Shown here piece by piece: positions 14,680 to 26,400 of a stretch of 64,000 bases of DNA. The DNA is taken from contig JAFSYM010000104.1 of the NCBI GenBank assembly GCA_017450005.1, forward strand, positions 27,127 to 91,126, given 5' to 3'. Position 1 is the first letter of the stretch, and each line of letters starts with the position of its first letter. The position numbers were made by a program, and so were the translations under genes. This DNA comes from Clostridia bacterium. Lineage in GTDB: Bacteria; Bacillota; Clostridia; Oscillospirales; Acutalibacteraceae. The notes beneath the pieces were generated by a model that saw nothing but the letters and a program-made list of their open reading frames with translations, was not told the origin of the DNA and made no database searches.

Positions 14680-17256
14680 TTATTTCACTTTTACTTTTGC
14701 CGCAGCGGACGCTACACCGTTGAGGTTGCCGCTGTCGAGCACACGGATCGCGCGGACCTTGAAGTAATAGGTTCCGGCGTTCAGTTTTGAAACAGCCAGC
14801 GACGTCTTGGTGGTCGTGCCGACCTTCTTATAGCTGCCGTTCTTCGATGTGGCGCGGTACACAATGTACTGGTCGCCGCCGGAGACCTTGCTCCAGTTCA
14901 CCGTCACAGTCTTGTTCTTTGCCGTTGCCTTCACCGTCTTCGGCGCGGCGGGAACGATGGTGAACGAAAGCGTCTTGGTGCCCTTGTAGTTGCCGATGAA
15001 GGTCACAGTCAGCTTGTAGGTGCCGAGATTCTTTCTGCCTCCGGCGTATTTCACGGTGTATGCCGTGCCCTCTTTGAGCTTTTTGCCTGCGCTGTTTTTA
15101 ACGATCAGAGTCGGCGTCACTTTCTTGCCGGTCTTGGCAAGGGTGGTGGAGGCGAGCTTGACGGTCTTGATCATGTCGATCGTCTTGGTCACTTTCTTCT
15201 TGCAGACTTTGCAGACGTAAACCTTGGAGCCGGCTTTCTTCATCGTTGCCGGTTTGATCGTGATCTTCCAGCTATGGCCGGTCGCTTTCACGCTTGCGTC
15301 CTTGAAGCTGTGACCGCAGACGGTGCATTTATGCAGGGAATAGCCCTTTTCGGTGCAGGTCGGCGGAACCACGTCCACCTTGTAGTTATGGCCCGTTGCC
15401 GGAATCTCACGGGTAAAGGTCTTGGCGCAGACGCTGCAGGTTGCTTTTTCTTCGCCCGCCTTTTCGCAGGAAGCAGCCGTCACCGTTGTGAAGCCGTTTG
15501 CGTCGGCTTTGTGGCCGGGCGCGGGGATGACGGCTTGGGCGACGAAGACCTCGCCGCAAACGGAGCAGTGCTCGCCTGCCGTTTTGCCGTCGGTAGTGCA
15601 GGTCTCTTTGACCGCGGGATCAACAACCTTGGTGTGCTCGGTTGCCGCCAGCGTTTCACGGTTGGTCTCTTCGCCGCAGCGCTTGCAGATCTTGAAGCGA
15701 TAGCCGCCAACTTCGCAGTCGAAGCCTTCGGGAACCTGCCAGTCACCTTCGTCGTGGCCGAGGGCTGTGCCGGCAATTTCACGGGTGATGGTGGCGCCGC
15801 AGCGCGTGCAGGTGCCGATTTCGTGCGCGTTGACCATGCAGGTCGCGTCGTTTTGCGCAACAAATTTAAAATCGTGCTCCGCCTTGTCCTTGGAGCCGAC
15901 GTCGGGCTGCTTGTCTGTTGCTTGGCCGCAGATGTCGCAAACGGCGGTCTTGGTGCCGTCTTCTTTGCAGGTGGCGTTGCCGTCGGGGATGTAGTTGGTG
16001 AACGTGTGCGGGATGTTTTCGCGGCACTGATCGCAAACGCAGTCACGGTTGACGTCCACACACTTGACCTGGCCGCCGACTTCGTCGCAGCGCGAGCACT
16101 TATAGGCATGGGTGCCGTCTTTGTTCGGTTTCACTTCGCCGGTGAAATCATGACCGAGCGCCGGAACCACGGTTTGCTCTTTGATAACGGTGTTGCAGAT
16201 GCCGCAATGGCTGCCCTCCGCCTTACCGTCCTTGGTGCAGGTGGCGGGAACCGCTTCATCCACCACGAGCGCGTGTTCATTCGCACCCAGCGTTTTGGTT
16301 TCCTTTTCTTTGCAGACGCTGCAAACACGGCTGACAGTGCCGCCCTTTGCGCAGGAATAATCCGCCGGTGCAGACCAGTTGCCCCATTTGTGGCCGGTCT
16401 TCGGCAGCACGGTGCCGGGTTCCAGAATCTGACCGCAGACCGCGCAGGTCATCTCGTTCAGAACGCCGTCCTTGGTGCAGGTGGCAGGCACGTTCTTTGT
16501 GGTCGGCGTGTGCGCCGCAAGGGGCACGGTTTCCTGCGCTTTGATTGTCTTCTTGCAGGCTTCGCAGTGGCTGCCCTCGGTCAGACCGGTCGCTTTGCAG
16601 GTCGCCTGCTTTGCGGGGTCGGTCTTTACGGATTTGTGGTTGTTGGGATTGGGTTCGCCGTAGGACTGTTTGCAGACCTTGCAGATCGCCTTATCCACAC
16701 AGTTGGCGGGTGTGCCTTCGGTGTGGGGAAGCTTCGGAATCACCGTGCCGCCGACATAAGGCGTTTGGCAATCTTTACAAGTACCGATGCCGGTTTTGCC
16801 TTCTTTGGTGCAGGTTGCGGGCTCTCCCGGAATCTTCACGTCGATGTTGCGGTGATTGTTCTTGTCGATCTGATCCGCCGGGCCATTGAACACGAGCTTA
16901 TCTGCATTCGCTTCGCCCTTTGCGCTGGCGCCGCAGACGGAGCAGGATTTGTAGTACGTTGCGGGACCTTTGCAGTATGCAGGATCCTTCATGTACTTAT
17001 CTTCCACCTTTTCCGTCCATTTGTGTCCGGCTGCCGGTTCGTTCTGCTTCTTTTCTCCTTCACACTTCGGGTTGGAGCAGACATAGATGACATAACCCGG
17101 CTCCGTACACGTCGGTTGTGTGAATTTTTTTTCGCCTGTCAAATCGCTGCCGCAAGTCTTGCACTTATCGGCCGCGAGGGAGGTCAGCGGGAACGCGCAA
17201 AACAGCATCAGCACTGCAAGCAGAACCGCAACGCCTCTTTTGCAATTGCTTTTCAT
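14680..17256 (-). CDS. Secreted protein with about 18 CxxC modules, Ig-like and fibronectin III-like ends
   Basis: The 858-residue protein has a signal peptide (GVAVLLAVLMLFCAFPLTSL). Most of it is a string of modules of about 40-50 residues with the plan TCTKDG....CxxCG....VxPALGH, giving about 18 CxxC-type pairs (for example CKTCG, CSVCG, CKDCQ, CEACK, CTRCG, CKVCK). They look like small extracellular zinc-ribbon or redox knuckles common in Clostridia surface proteins. The C-terminus has an Ig-like segment (GTAYTVKYAGGRKNLGTYKL) and a fibronectin III-like domain (VTVNWSKVSGGDQYIVYRAT). An internal LPKTG is not a sorting signal. I chose the ATG at 17256, after a GAAAGGATGG site. It has its own promoter; the same module type recurs in the 2,612-aa protein. 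Confidence 0.85.
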   Translation of the reverse strand: MKSNCKRGVAVLLAVLMLFCAFPLTSLAADKCKTCGSDLTGEKKFTQPTCTEPGYVIYVCSNPKCEGEKKQNEPAAGHKWTEKVEDKYMKDPAYCKGPATYYKSCSVCGASAKGEANADKLVFNGPADQIDKNNHRNIDVKIPGEPATCTKEGKTGIGTCKDCQTPYVGGTVIPKLPHTEGTPANCVDKAICKVCKQSYGEPNPNNHKSVKTDPAKQATCKATGLTEGSHCEACKKTIKAQETVPLAAHTPTTKNVPATCTKDGVLNEMTCAVCGQILEPGTVLPKTGHKWGNWSAPADYSCAKGGTVSRVCSVCKEKETKTLGANEHALVVDEAVPATCTKDGKAEGSHCGICNTVIKEQTVVPALGHDFTGEVKPNKDGTHAYKCSRCDEVGGQVKCVDVNRDCVCDQCRENIPHTFTNYIPDGNATCKEDGTKTAVCDICGQATDKQPDVGSKDKAEHDFKFVAQNDATCMVNAHEIGTCTRCGATITREIAGTALGHDEGDWQVPEGFDCEVGGYRFKICKRCGEETNRETLAATEHTKVVDPAVKETCTTDGKTAGEHCSVCGEVFVAQAVIPAPGHKADANGFTTVTAASCEKAGEEKATCSVCAKTFTREIPATGHNYKVDVVPPTCTEKGYSLHKCTVCGHSFKDASVKATGHSWKITIKPATMKKAGSKVYVCKVCKKKVTKTIDMIKTVKLASTTLAKTGKKVTPTLIVKNSAGKKLKEGTAYTVKYAGGRKNLGTYKLTVTFIGNYKGTKTLSFTIVPAAPKTVKATAKNKTVTVNWSKVSGGDQYIVYRATSKNGSYKKVGTTTKTSLAVSKLNAGTYYFKVRAIRVLDSGNLNGVASAAAKVKVK

Positions 17257-17299
17257 TGGAATACCATCCTTTCTGTGTATATGATTCGAGTGTACTCTT

Positions 17300-17328
17300 A
17301 TCATAGCATGAACGCGCAAGAAAATCAA
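17300..17328 (-). promoter_or_regulatory. Promoter of the CxxC-module protein gene
   Basis: Minus strand TTGATT (17323-17328), 17-base spacer, TATGAT (17300-17305). Confidence 0.75.
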
Positions 17329-17378
17329 CGTCTTTTTCTTGAAAAAACTGTGAATGGCACAAAAAAGCAGAAAAAGGA

Positions 17379-17397
17379 GGCTGCCGCATTTAGCGAA
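17379..17397. repeat. Solo terminal repeat of E1
   Basis: GAGGCTGCCGCATTTAGCG matches the E1 end GGGGCTGTCGCATTTAGCG except at a few positions, with no E1 body attached. It is probably a remnant of excision or decay. Confidence 0.55.
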
Positions 17398-17404
17398 AAA
17401 CGGG

Positions 17405-17436
17405 AAAAGCCCCGGTGCCGAGGCACCGGGGCTTTT
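17405..17436. terminator. Bidirectional terminator after the giant gene
   Basis: A 15-bp perfect stem, AAAAGCCCCGGTGCC/GGCACCGGGGCTTTT, with a 2-base loop. It lies 28 bases beyond the stop codon of the giant gene. Confidence 0.92.
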
Positions 17437-17463
17437 GGTTAGGGTTTATGCTGCCGTTTTTTC

Positions 17464-20400
17464 TCAGCGGCCAAAGCTGAACAGCCTCTGGAAGAACTCG
17501 CGGATCGCCTTGATCAATCTCTGGAAGAAGTTCAGGCTTTCACCGGTCGTCTGCGTGATGCTGCCGCCCTGCGGCGCTGTGGTCGGCTGTGTCGGTTGAA
17601 CCGGAACCGTCGGCGTTGTCGGACTCGTCGGATTCGTCGGGGAAGTCGGCGTTGTCGGACTTGTCGGGCTGGTCGGATCAATCGGGTTGGTCGGCGTGGA
17701 CGGATCGGTCGGGTCGGACGGACCGCCAACAGTGCCGGACCATGTGCCGCCGCTCATTTCGTCAAACGCCTTTGCGATGCCCGCGTATGCGCCTTCGGGA
17801 TCTGCGCCGTCACCCATCGTGTCGAAGATCTTCTGCAGGATGGAGACAACGGTGTCGTAATCTCTCTTGAACAGGGCATTGACGGTGATGCCGATGCCGA
17901 GCATGTTCAGAACTGCGGAGACAATCAGTTCGGGCAGGTTGCCTGTGGTTGCCACGTTGAACAACTGGTTGAACAGACCCTTCAGGGTGTTCACGCCGCT
18001 GTTCTTCATGCCGAGCAGGCCGCCGATCCAAACGGCGAGCGCCTCACGGTTCTCCTGATAGCCGAGCGCGTGCAGCAGCCAGGTCAGCGCAACAACGAGC
18101 GTGTCGCCCTTGTTTGCGGTCAGACGGGTCTGCGTGGTCTTGTTCGTGCGATCTTCGTAACCGGTCGGGTAGTTCTTCAGGTAGTCGTTGACCTTCTTAT
18201 GCGTCAGCGGCGTTGAGAAGGCGTTGACTTCCTTCGAACGGGAGGTTGTCGTCTCGAAGGAGCCGGACGAACCGTACATTGCCAGCTTGTAGAAGTCAAG
18301 CGTCGGGATGGAGATCGTCAGCGGGCTGCCGCCGATTTCCAGGTTGATGTGAACCAGTTCGTTCAGCAGTGTGCCGAGATCCAGGAAGCTTGTCAGGTCA
18401 TAGCCGAAGACCTTGGCCACAACGATGGCCACCTTGAACAGCGGAGCAAGCAGGTTCTGCGCAACGCAGTACAGGCCGCCGCTGCCGAAGAAGTAGGCCA
18501 GAGTCGGGAGCATGCTCAGGAGCTGATCGCCCGGAGCGCTCAGGATCTCTTCCAGACGCAGCGCAATGCGGTTGAAGATGTAGCGCAGAAGCTGCGTATG
18601 GTCGCCCTTGACGGTGTTGCGGAATTCAGCCAGCGACTTGAGCTGGTCGGCTCTCAGGCCGAGCGCTTCAAGCAGCGGGATGATCGCGGAGTCGTAAGCG
18701 TCGGTACCGGTCAGCGTGACCGCGTCGAGCAGTGTCAGTTCGAGCGCCTTTCCGTCGTTCGATTCTGCGGAACCGAGCAGCAGGAGCTTGAGGACATTTT
18801 CAAGCGGCAGGAACAACTGCGCGAAGGTATCGGCGAAGGTGTAAGCATCATTGACGCCCCACGCGGTGTCGGTGAAGTCGACCTCTGCCCACGAGGTGGC
18901 ATCCTTCAGCGCTGCGTAAGCCGGCGTGAAGCCGATGGACTTGTAGTAGTCGGTGAAGTGTGCCAGGGACAGGTCGATCTGGCCGCCGCTGAGCTTTAGG
19001 ATGATATCCATCGCACCTTCGAAGCCGCCGAAGGCACCGGCGATCTTGTTCATCAGGTTGCTGATCAGCGAATCGGTGAACAGGTTGTTCGCCACAAGAT
19101 CCTTCAGGGAACCGACGTTCGCCATATCCATGATGGTGTTGATCACGTTGTCCAGACGGTCGGCCACGATGCCGGCGTTGGCCTTGGTCAAAGCACTCGG
19201 ATAAGCGCGGTAGTCGGCGCCCATCATTGTCGGGGTGACCTTGACGTTCTGTACCGGCAGTACATACGGGGTCAGATCGCCGAACAGGGTTGTGATCACA
19301 TCCAGAATCTGGGTCGGATCTTCAATGACATTGTCAATGATATCCTTGATCGTGTCGCTCAAATCAACATTCAGCGCGTCAAGAATGGCGTCCACATTCT
19401 CCTTGGTCAGGATCGCTTCGATCAGGGTAATCAGAGCGTTGGCCTTGTCGCCGATGATGTTGTAAAGCACGCCGGCGAACTTGGAGTTGTCGTTGTAGAT
19501 GTCATACTTGTTGTTGAGCTGGCTCTTGAGCGTATCGGCAATGTTGTCGCCGTTCTGATCGCGGGAGGCCTTGGTTGCCATCCACTTCCAGTCAAGCGCG
19601 ATGTTGATGTTCAGCGGGCTGCCGCCGATTTCGATGTTGCTCAGCAGCGAGGTGATCAGGTTGTTGATATCCGTGCTGGACAGGGCGATCGTCAGGCCGG
19701 CCGGAACACCGCTGTGTTCCACACCGATGAAGGTCTTGATGCCGTTTTCGCCGCCGCCGATGAGCTCAGCGAGGTCGATACGGATGGCCAGCGGGATGAG
19801 CTTATCCACAGCCTCAAGCAGGTTGTTGACCGGCGCCACGAGGTTGGTGATGATCTTCTCGAGGTTGTTCTCGGCGATCATGTAGCACAGATGTGCGAAG
19901 ATCGAGAGGACTTGGTCAACCGGCGAGCCGAGGATGTCGTCCACACGGTCGAACAGCATGTTCAAAATCGGGTAGAGGACGTTGCCGTGGTTCTCTTCCA
20001 CTGCGGCCTCATACTGAACCTGGTTCAGGAGAACCGCCGTATCCTTGTCGGTTCTGGTTTCAGCGTTCATCGTCTTCACGCCGAGCAGTTCAAGCAGCGG
20101 GATGAGCGCGTAGTTATAGCCGTTGCCGCCCAGGACGTTGAGTTTTTCAAACGCGGTGATCTTGCTGCCGCTGTGGATGCCGACAAGCTCGAATCTGTTG
20201 CGTTCGGTGCCGCCCATCAGGATCAGAGCGAGGATATCGTTCAGCGGCTGTGCCACGTCGCAGATCAGGTTGCCCAGATCCTTGAGCGTTTCGATCTCCC
20301 AATCGAAGTGGATCGCCGTCTGACGTGCCGGGCCGAGGTCGGTCAGGGTGACTTCTTCGGCGCTTTCGCCTTCGCCGATGGTCGTTGCGGTCAGACCCGC

Positions 20401-23400
20401 TTCGGTGCTGAAGTAGTCGTGTGTGGTCACAACGTCTTCTTCATCCACCGTGACATAGGTGTAATGATAGACCGGAACGATATCATAGGTCGTGTCGCCG
20501 TCGGTGTAGGTCGCTGTGCCCTCTCTTGCATAGACGATGTGCTCTTCGCCGTCCGCAGTGTAACTGTACTGATACATCGGAAGCAGCGTGTAGGTGTAGC
20601 CGATCTCTTCGTCACGGAACGTGGCCTGATCCGCGTTCGCGCTGTAGTAGGTCTCATACACCGGTTCGTCGTCCTTCAGTGCCGGGGCAATGTTGCCGTC
20701 TTCGTCCTTTTCCACAAGCTGATAGGTGAAGACGTACTGCTTGTTGTTTTCTGCAACGTCGCTCCAGGTCTGTGCGTCGCCGATGAAGTCTTTCAGCTTG
20801 CTGCCGAAGAATCCGTCGGTGAACGCCTGCGGGGCGATGTCGAGGTCGGTGAGGTTGGTCAGCGAGCGGACATAGCCGAGGATCATGTCGATCGTATCGG
20901 CCGGCAGGTTCGCAAGCACCGGAACCAGCGCGCCCATAATCAGGTTGCCGAGGTCGGCGTTTTCGATCAGACCGTAGATCATGCTCTTGAGGTCGCCTTC
21001 CTGGCCAACCAGTTCAAGGATGGACGGGATCATCGCGTCGATCTTTGCAATGGCGTCGTTGAGCGCCTGCTGCTTGCCGTCCTCATAGGTGATGACCGTG
21101 TTCGCGCCTTCGGACTTCACGAGATCCTCCTGCTGATAGACCTTGAATTCCACAAGGTACATATTAAACAGCTTGAGCAGGATATCGACCACCGCGTCGG
21201 CCTTGCCGTTCAGGGACATCAGGATGTTATAGACCATATTCTCGGTGCCGTCTTCGTTCGTGGCCTCAATGCCGAGCGACTGTGCCAGCGAGGACAGAAA
21301 GTCTTGCTTCAGGAAGGCGGAGAGGATGCCCATCAGCGTATCGTCGATCTCCACGTGCCATGCGGACACGCGGGTCTGTTCAGCGACAAGCGACTCGCCT
21401 GCCGTGTAGGTACGGTCAATCTTGATCGCGGCGTTTGCAAGATCCTTGAACAATGTCTTGGGCAGAACACCGAAGTCATAGACGTTGCCGTCGTTGTCGG
21501 CGATCTGAATCTTCGACAGAATGTTGTTGATCATATCCACAAGGTTCGCGCCGCGTTCGTCGGCGATCTCCAGCAGATCGGTCAGGCCGTAGCTCTTTTC
21601 GCCGATCTTGATGAAGCTCTTGAGGATGCTGTCGATCTGATCCATGCTCAGAACGCCGTCGAGCGACTTCAGAAGGCCGAGCGCCGGAGCGAGCAGGTTC
21701 TTCAGGAAGACGGAGACTTCATTGTTCGCAATGAAGAACGACAGGTTGCCGAGGATGGTCAGCAGGGTTGTGAACGGAGCGGTCTTCAGGTTCTGCAGCA
21801 GAACGTCGAGAACGTAGTAGCTCACCGTGTTGCGCAGCGCGTCAACGCCCGTGGTGTTCGCGTTCGCGGCGCGGCGTTCAATCGCAAGCTGGTGGCCTTC
21901 GCCGTCGAGCAGCTTCATATCCTTGATGCCCAGACCGTTGTAGAGCAGCTCGAGGATCGCGTCGTTGTAGCCGGTGCCGGCCTTGAGCGTAACAAGATCG
22001 GTCGTCTCGTCCACGCGAAGCTTCAGATCCTTGCCGGTCAGCAGGAACGCAAGCAGGCTGTCGAGCGGGGTGAGCAGGCTGTACAGGTCGTCCATAAAGA
22101 CATCCTGTGCGGTCTTGTCGCCGGTCGCTTCAATCGTGAAGATCGGGTCAACGATGGTTTCCACCGTGCCGTCTTCAGCCGTCTCGGTCGTGCTGTGGTT
22201 TTCAAGGATGGTTGCCCATGCAATGTCGGTCCAGACTTCGTCGCCGTCCTCGTCGGTCGGAATTTCCAGACCGTCGCGGATGTAAGCGGTGAATTCCGGA
22301 TTGTTCACTTTGTCAAGGAACGACTTCACACTCAGGTCGATGCCGATCAGCGTGTTGAGCTGGGCGGCAAGCGCCGGCGTGATGTACTGGCCGAGGATCT
22401 TGAGAACCGCGGAGGTGATGTTGCCCATCATATCCTGCGTGAACAGCATATCGCCGAGCAGGTAATCCACGATTTCTGCAAGGGTGGTGAAGTGCTGATC
22501 GTCAATGTTGATGAACAGCTCGTTCTGTTCTTCGGCCGGTTTCTTGCGCTCGGATTCGGCAAGGATGCCGATGATGGCGGGCGCAGCCTTGGAGATGACG
22601 GTGTCGAGGCTGTCGATGACGTTGTCAACGCCGTCCTTGTTGTAGTCGATGGAGCCGAGGTAGTAGTAGATGTACTCGGCAATCTCGGTTCCGTAGCCCT
22701 CTGTCAGCAGAACAAGCAGGGCGATGACCAGGTTGTAGATTGCATCCGGGTCCGCGAGGATGTCCTCAACGACCTTTGCCGTTTCGCCGAGGTCGTCGGG
22801 CAGAAGGCTCAAAATGAGGTTGCGGATGCTCTCGGTGTTGTCGATCGTCAAAGCCGTGTCAAGCAGCGTGATGAAGGTATCCGTTACATCGCCGACATAG
22901 TTGACGAGGTTGTGCATACCCGGATTCGTCACGGTGCCGATGTCGTAGACCTGCAGCGTGTCGATCATTTCGAGCGGTGCGCCGTCTCTGATCTCTTCGC
23001 CGTCAGCGACCTTGGCCATGAATCTGCCGAGCTTGATCCAATCGAGGTCAAGCGAGAGTTCAAGCGTTGTGTCACCGATCTGGATCGAGGAGACGAAGCT
23101 GTTCAGGAACTCGGAGAGCTTATCTGCGGTCAGGTCGATCGTGATGCCGGCCGGAACGCCCGGATGCGCCTTGCCCAGGAACATTTCCATGATCTCTGCG
23201 CCGTCAACGCCGAGGTTGTTGAGGTTGATGTTGATTGCAACCGGTACCGCATCGTCGATCTGCTTGATGAGGATGTTGACCGGAGCGAGCAGGTTCTTCA
23301 TCACAGTGGAGATACCGTTGGAACCGATGAAGAAGCACAGGTTCGCAAGCTTGCCGAGCAGCGTGGTCAGCGGCGCGGCCAGAATGTCATCCACAAGGCC

Positions 23401-26400
23401 GGAGATCAGAGTCAGGATGTAGTGCAGGCTGGTCTCGTTCGGGTTGTCGAGCACATCGGTCTGGAACTGCGCTGCGGTCTTCAGACCGTCTTCCGCCGTG
23501 ATGCCGAAGGCCTCAAGCAGCGGGATGATCGCGTAGTTGTAACCGTTGCCGCCGTAGATGCGGATGTCGTCGCCGCGGGTGCCGTCTTCCTTGGTATCCT
23601 CAATGACGATGATCTGATCGCCGGCGAAGATGATCTTGAAGACGATTTCCAGCGGAGCGAGGAAGTCGGAGAGGAGGTTGATCAGATCATCCAGGTCTTC
23701 GATCTGCCAGTCGAACGTGCTGTGCATCGTGATCTGCTGCGCTCTGCCCTTGTTCGTCAGCGTGTAGGTCACAGCGTTTTCGCCTTCACCGACGGTGTAG
23801 GTCGTCTCGCCGTTCGGGCCGTAGTAGTCGCCGTAGATCGTGTTGCCGTTGTCGTCCACAGCAATCAGGTAGTTGCCTTCGCCGTCCTTCAGGAAGTTGC
23901 CCTGCTTATCGACCGCGTAGGTCGGGTAAGTGTAGTGGTAAACTTCGGTCAGTTCGTCATAGACGTTGCCGTTGCCGTCGGTGTAGCTGGTCGTGCCTTC
24001 ACGCAGGTAGACCGTGTTCTTCACCGTTTCGCCCTCGTCGTTCACCGTTTCATAGGTGTACGCGTTCATCGGGATCAGGTCATAGACGATGGAGACGTCG
24101 CCGTTCGTTTCGGTGTAGGTCGCTTCGCCTGCGGCACCGTAGTAGAACTTATAGACAAGATTGCCTTCGTCGTCTGTCGCATAGACCTTGTTGCCCTCTT
24201 CGTCCAGCTTGATCTTGCCGTCGGCGTCGAGTTCATAGGTCGCATACGCATAGACGTTGCTCTGGTAGCGATCGGAAATTTCTTTCCAGGTTTCGGCGTC
24301 GCCGATGAATTCCTTCAGGCGGCTGCCGAACAGGTCGGTTGCAAACGCCTGCGGTGTGATGTCGAGGTCGATGTTCGTCAGTGCGCGGACATAGTCGAGG
24401 ATCATATCCAGATCCAGACCGGAGAGCACCGGAACGATGGCGTTCATCAGCAGGTTGCCGAGGTCGTTTTCAACCAGCAGGCCGTTGATGATGCCCTCAA
24501 GATCCTTACCGCCGGTGAAGAAGCCGACGAGCGTTGTCAGCAGTGTATCGAGACCCGCAAGCGCGGTGCCGATCTGCTCTTTCGTTGCGGTTGTGCCTTC
24601 CTTGAGTTCGGGCACAAGCTTCGTGTGGACTGCGGAATCGATCTTCTCGTATTCAACGCTGTATTCGGTCAGCAGCATGACGAGCAGGTCAACCACTTCG
24701 TCCTGTTTGCCCGCAAGACCCATCACAATGGCGCCGACATCGTCCGTCTTGTCAATGTTTGCGATCGTGCAGACGAGATCGAGGATCTCTTCGGAGAAGA
24801 CGGTCTGCAGCAGATACATCAGGACGTTGGTCGTGTCGACCGTCCAGTCGGTCACGATGTTTTCCGGAATGTCTTCTGCCGGACGCGGATCTTCCACACC
24901 TTCATCATAGATGCCCTGATACTTGTTCGGGTCTGTGATACGGATGCAGATGCGCGCGAGGTCTTCGAACAACTTCGGTGAAAGCTCGGTCGTCACGGCA
25001 ATCTTGTTGCCGTCGGCGTCGGTGACGCTCAGACCCGCAAGGATCTGGTTCAGGAAGTCGACCAGGCCGCTGCCGTCCTTGCCGGCAATGTTCTTGAGAT
25101 CGGTCAGGCCGTAGTGTTCGTCGTTGATGACAACGAAGTCGCCAACGAGCGCGTCCACATCTTCCGGCGTGATGAGGCCGAGGGAGTAGACAAAGCTTTC
25201 GATCGGGCTGAGCAGGTTCGTGAGCACCTGGTTGACGCCGTTGTTCGCAATGAAGAACGACAGTTCGCCGACCGCGTTGAGCAGCGTCTTGACCGGAGCT
25301 TCTGCCAGACTGTCGACCAGGCCGAGCAGGCCGGAGATGATCTCCTTGAGCATGTCGTTCGCTGTTGCCGAAGCGCCGAGCTGATCGCCGGTCTTCAGCT
25401 TCACGCCGAAGGCGCGCAGCAGCGGGACAACCGCGTGGTCATAGCCCATAGCGCCCTCGAGCTGCAGGTCGTCGATGAGCAGCCGCAGGTTTTCTCCCTT
25501 GAACAGCCAGACGAGTACGGGTTCGAGAATTGCGGTGACTTCATAGATGATGTCAAGGAACTGATCGCGTTTTTCTGCGAAGGTCTCCTTCGCGTCAACG
25601 CCCCAGTCAGCGTCCACATGAACGCCCGTTGCAACCGCCTGACCCTTATCGATCAGCGGATAGGTCACAGCGTCTTCGCCCTCGCCGACGGTGTATTCCG
25701 TCTTGCCCGCAAGGTCGTTGACCGTTGCGATGGTGGGCTCTTCATCTTCATAGAGCGCCGGGATCTCATAGGTGTAGGTATGGACTTCGATCAGCGTGTA
25801 GGTCACGTCGGTTTCGCCGACCTTGCCTTCCAGCACGGTTTCGCCCGCTTCGCCGGTGTAATCCGCATAGATGACGTTGCCGTCGTTATCGGTGGCAACG
25901 ACCGGAGCACCGTCTTCCAGCACGAGCGCGCCGTTTTCGTCGGTCTTATAGGTCGCGTACTTGTAAAGCACCTGCGGAATCAGCGTGTAAACATTGCCCG
26001 CGTCGTCCGTGTAAGTGGTCTTGTCGGATGCGGTATCGTAGTAGGTCTCATAGATGACGTTGCCGTCCTTGTCCTCTGCGATGACCGGGTTGTTGTCTTC
26101 GTCAAGGACCGCCTTGCCGTCAGCATCAAGCTCATAGGTCGCGTACTTGTAGACGTATCTGTGATACTTCTCTGCAAGCTCGCTCCAGGTGGTCGCTTCG
26201 CCGAAGAAGTTTTCAAGGTTCGAACCGCTTGCGGCAGCCGCGACACCGGCCGGTGTCAGATCGATGCCGAGCGCTTCCTTCACGATGTTGGAGATCAGCT
26301 TGAAGGTGTCCGCATCCATGCTGCCCAGCGCGTTCACAAGCATGGTCAAAATGCCGTTGATCGCGTTGTCGTTGAACGCATAAGTTTCAAGGACATAGTT

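Noticed and set aside
16393..16407. LPKTG sequence in the CxxC-module protein as a sortase signal
   Set aside because: It is in the middle of the protein within a repeated module (VLPKTGHKW), with no hydrophobic helix and basic tail after it.
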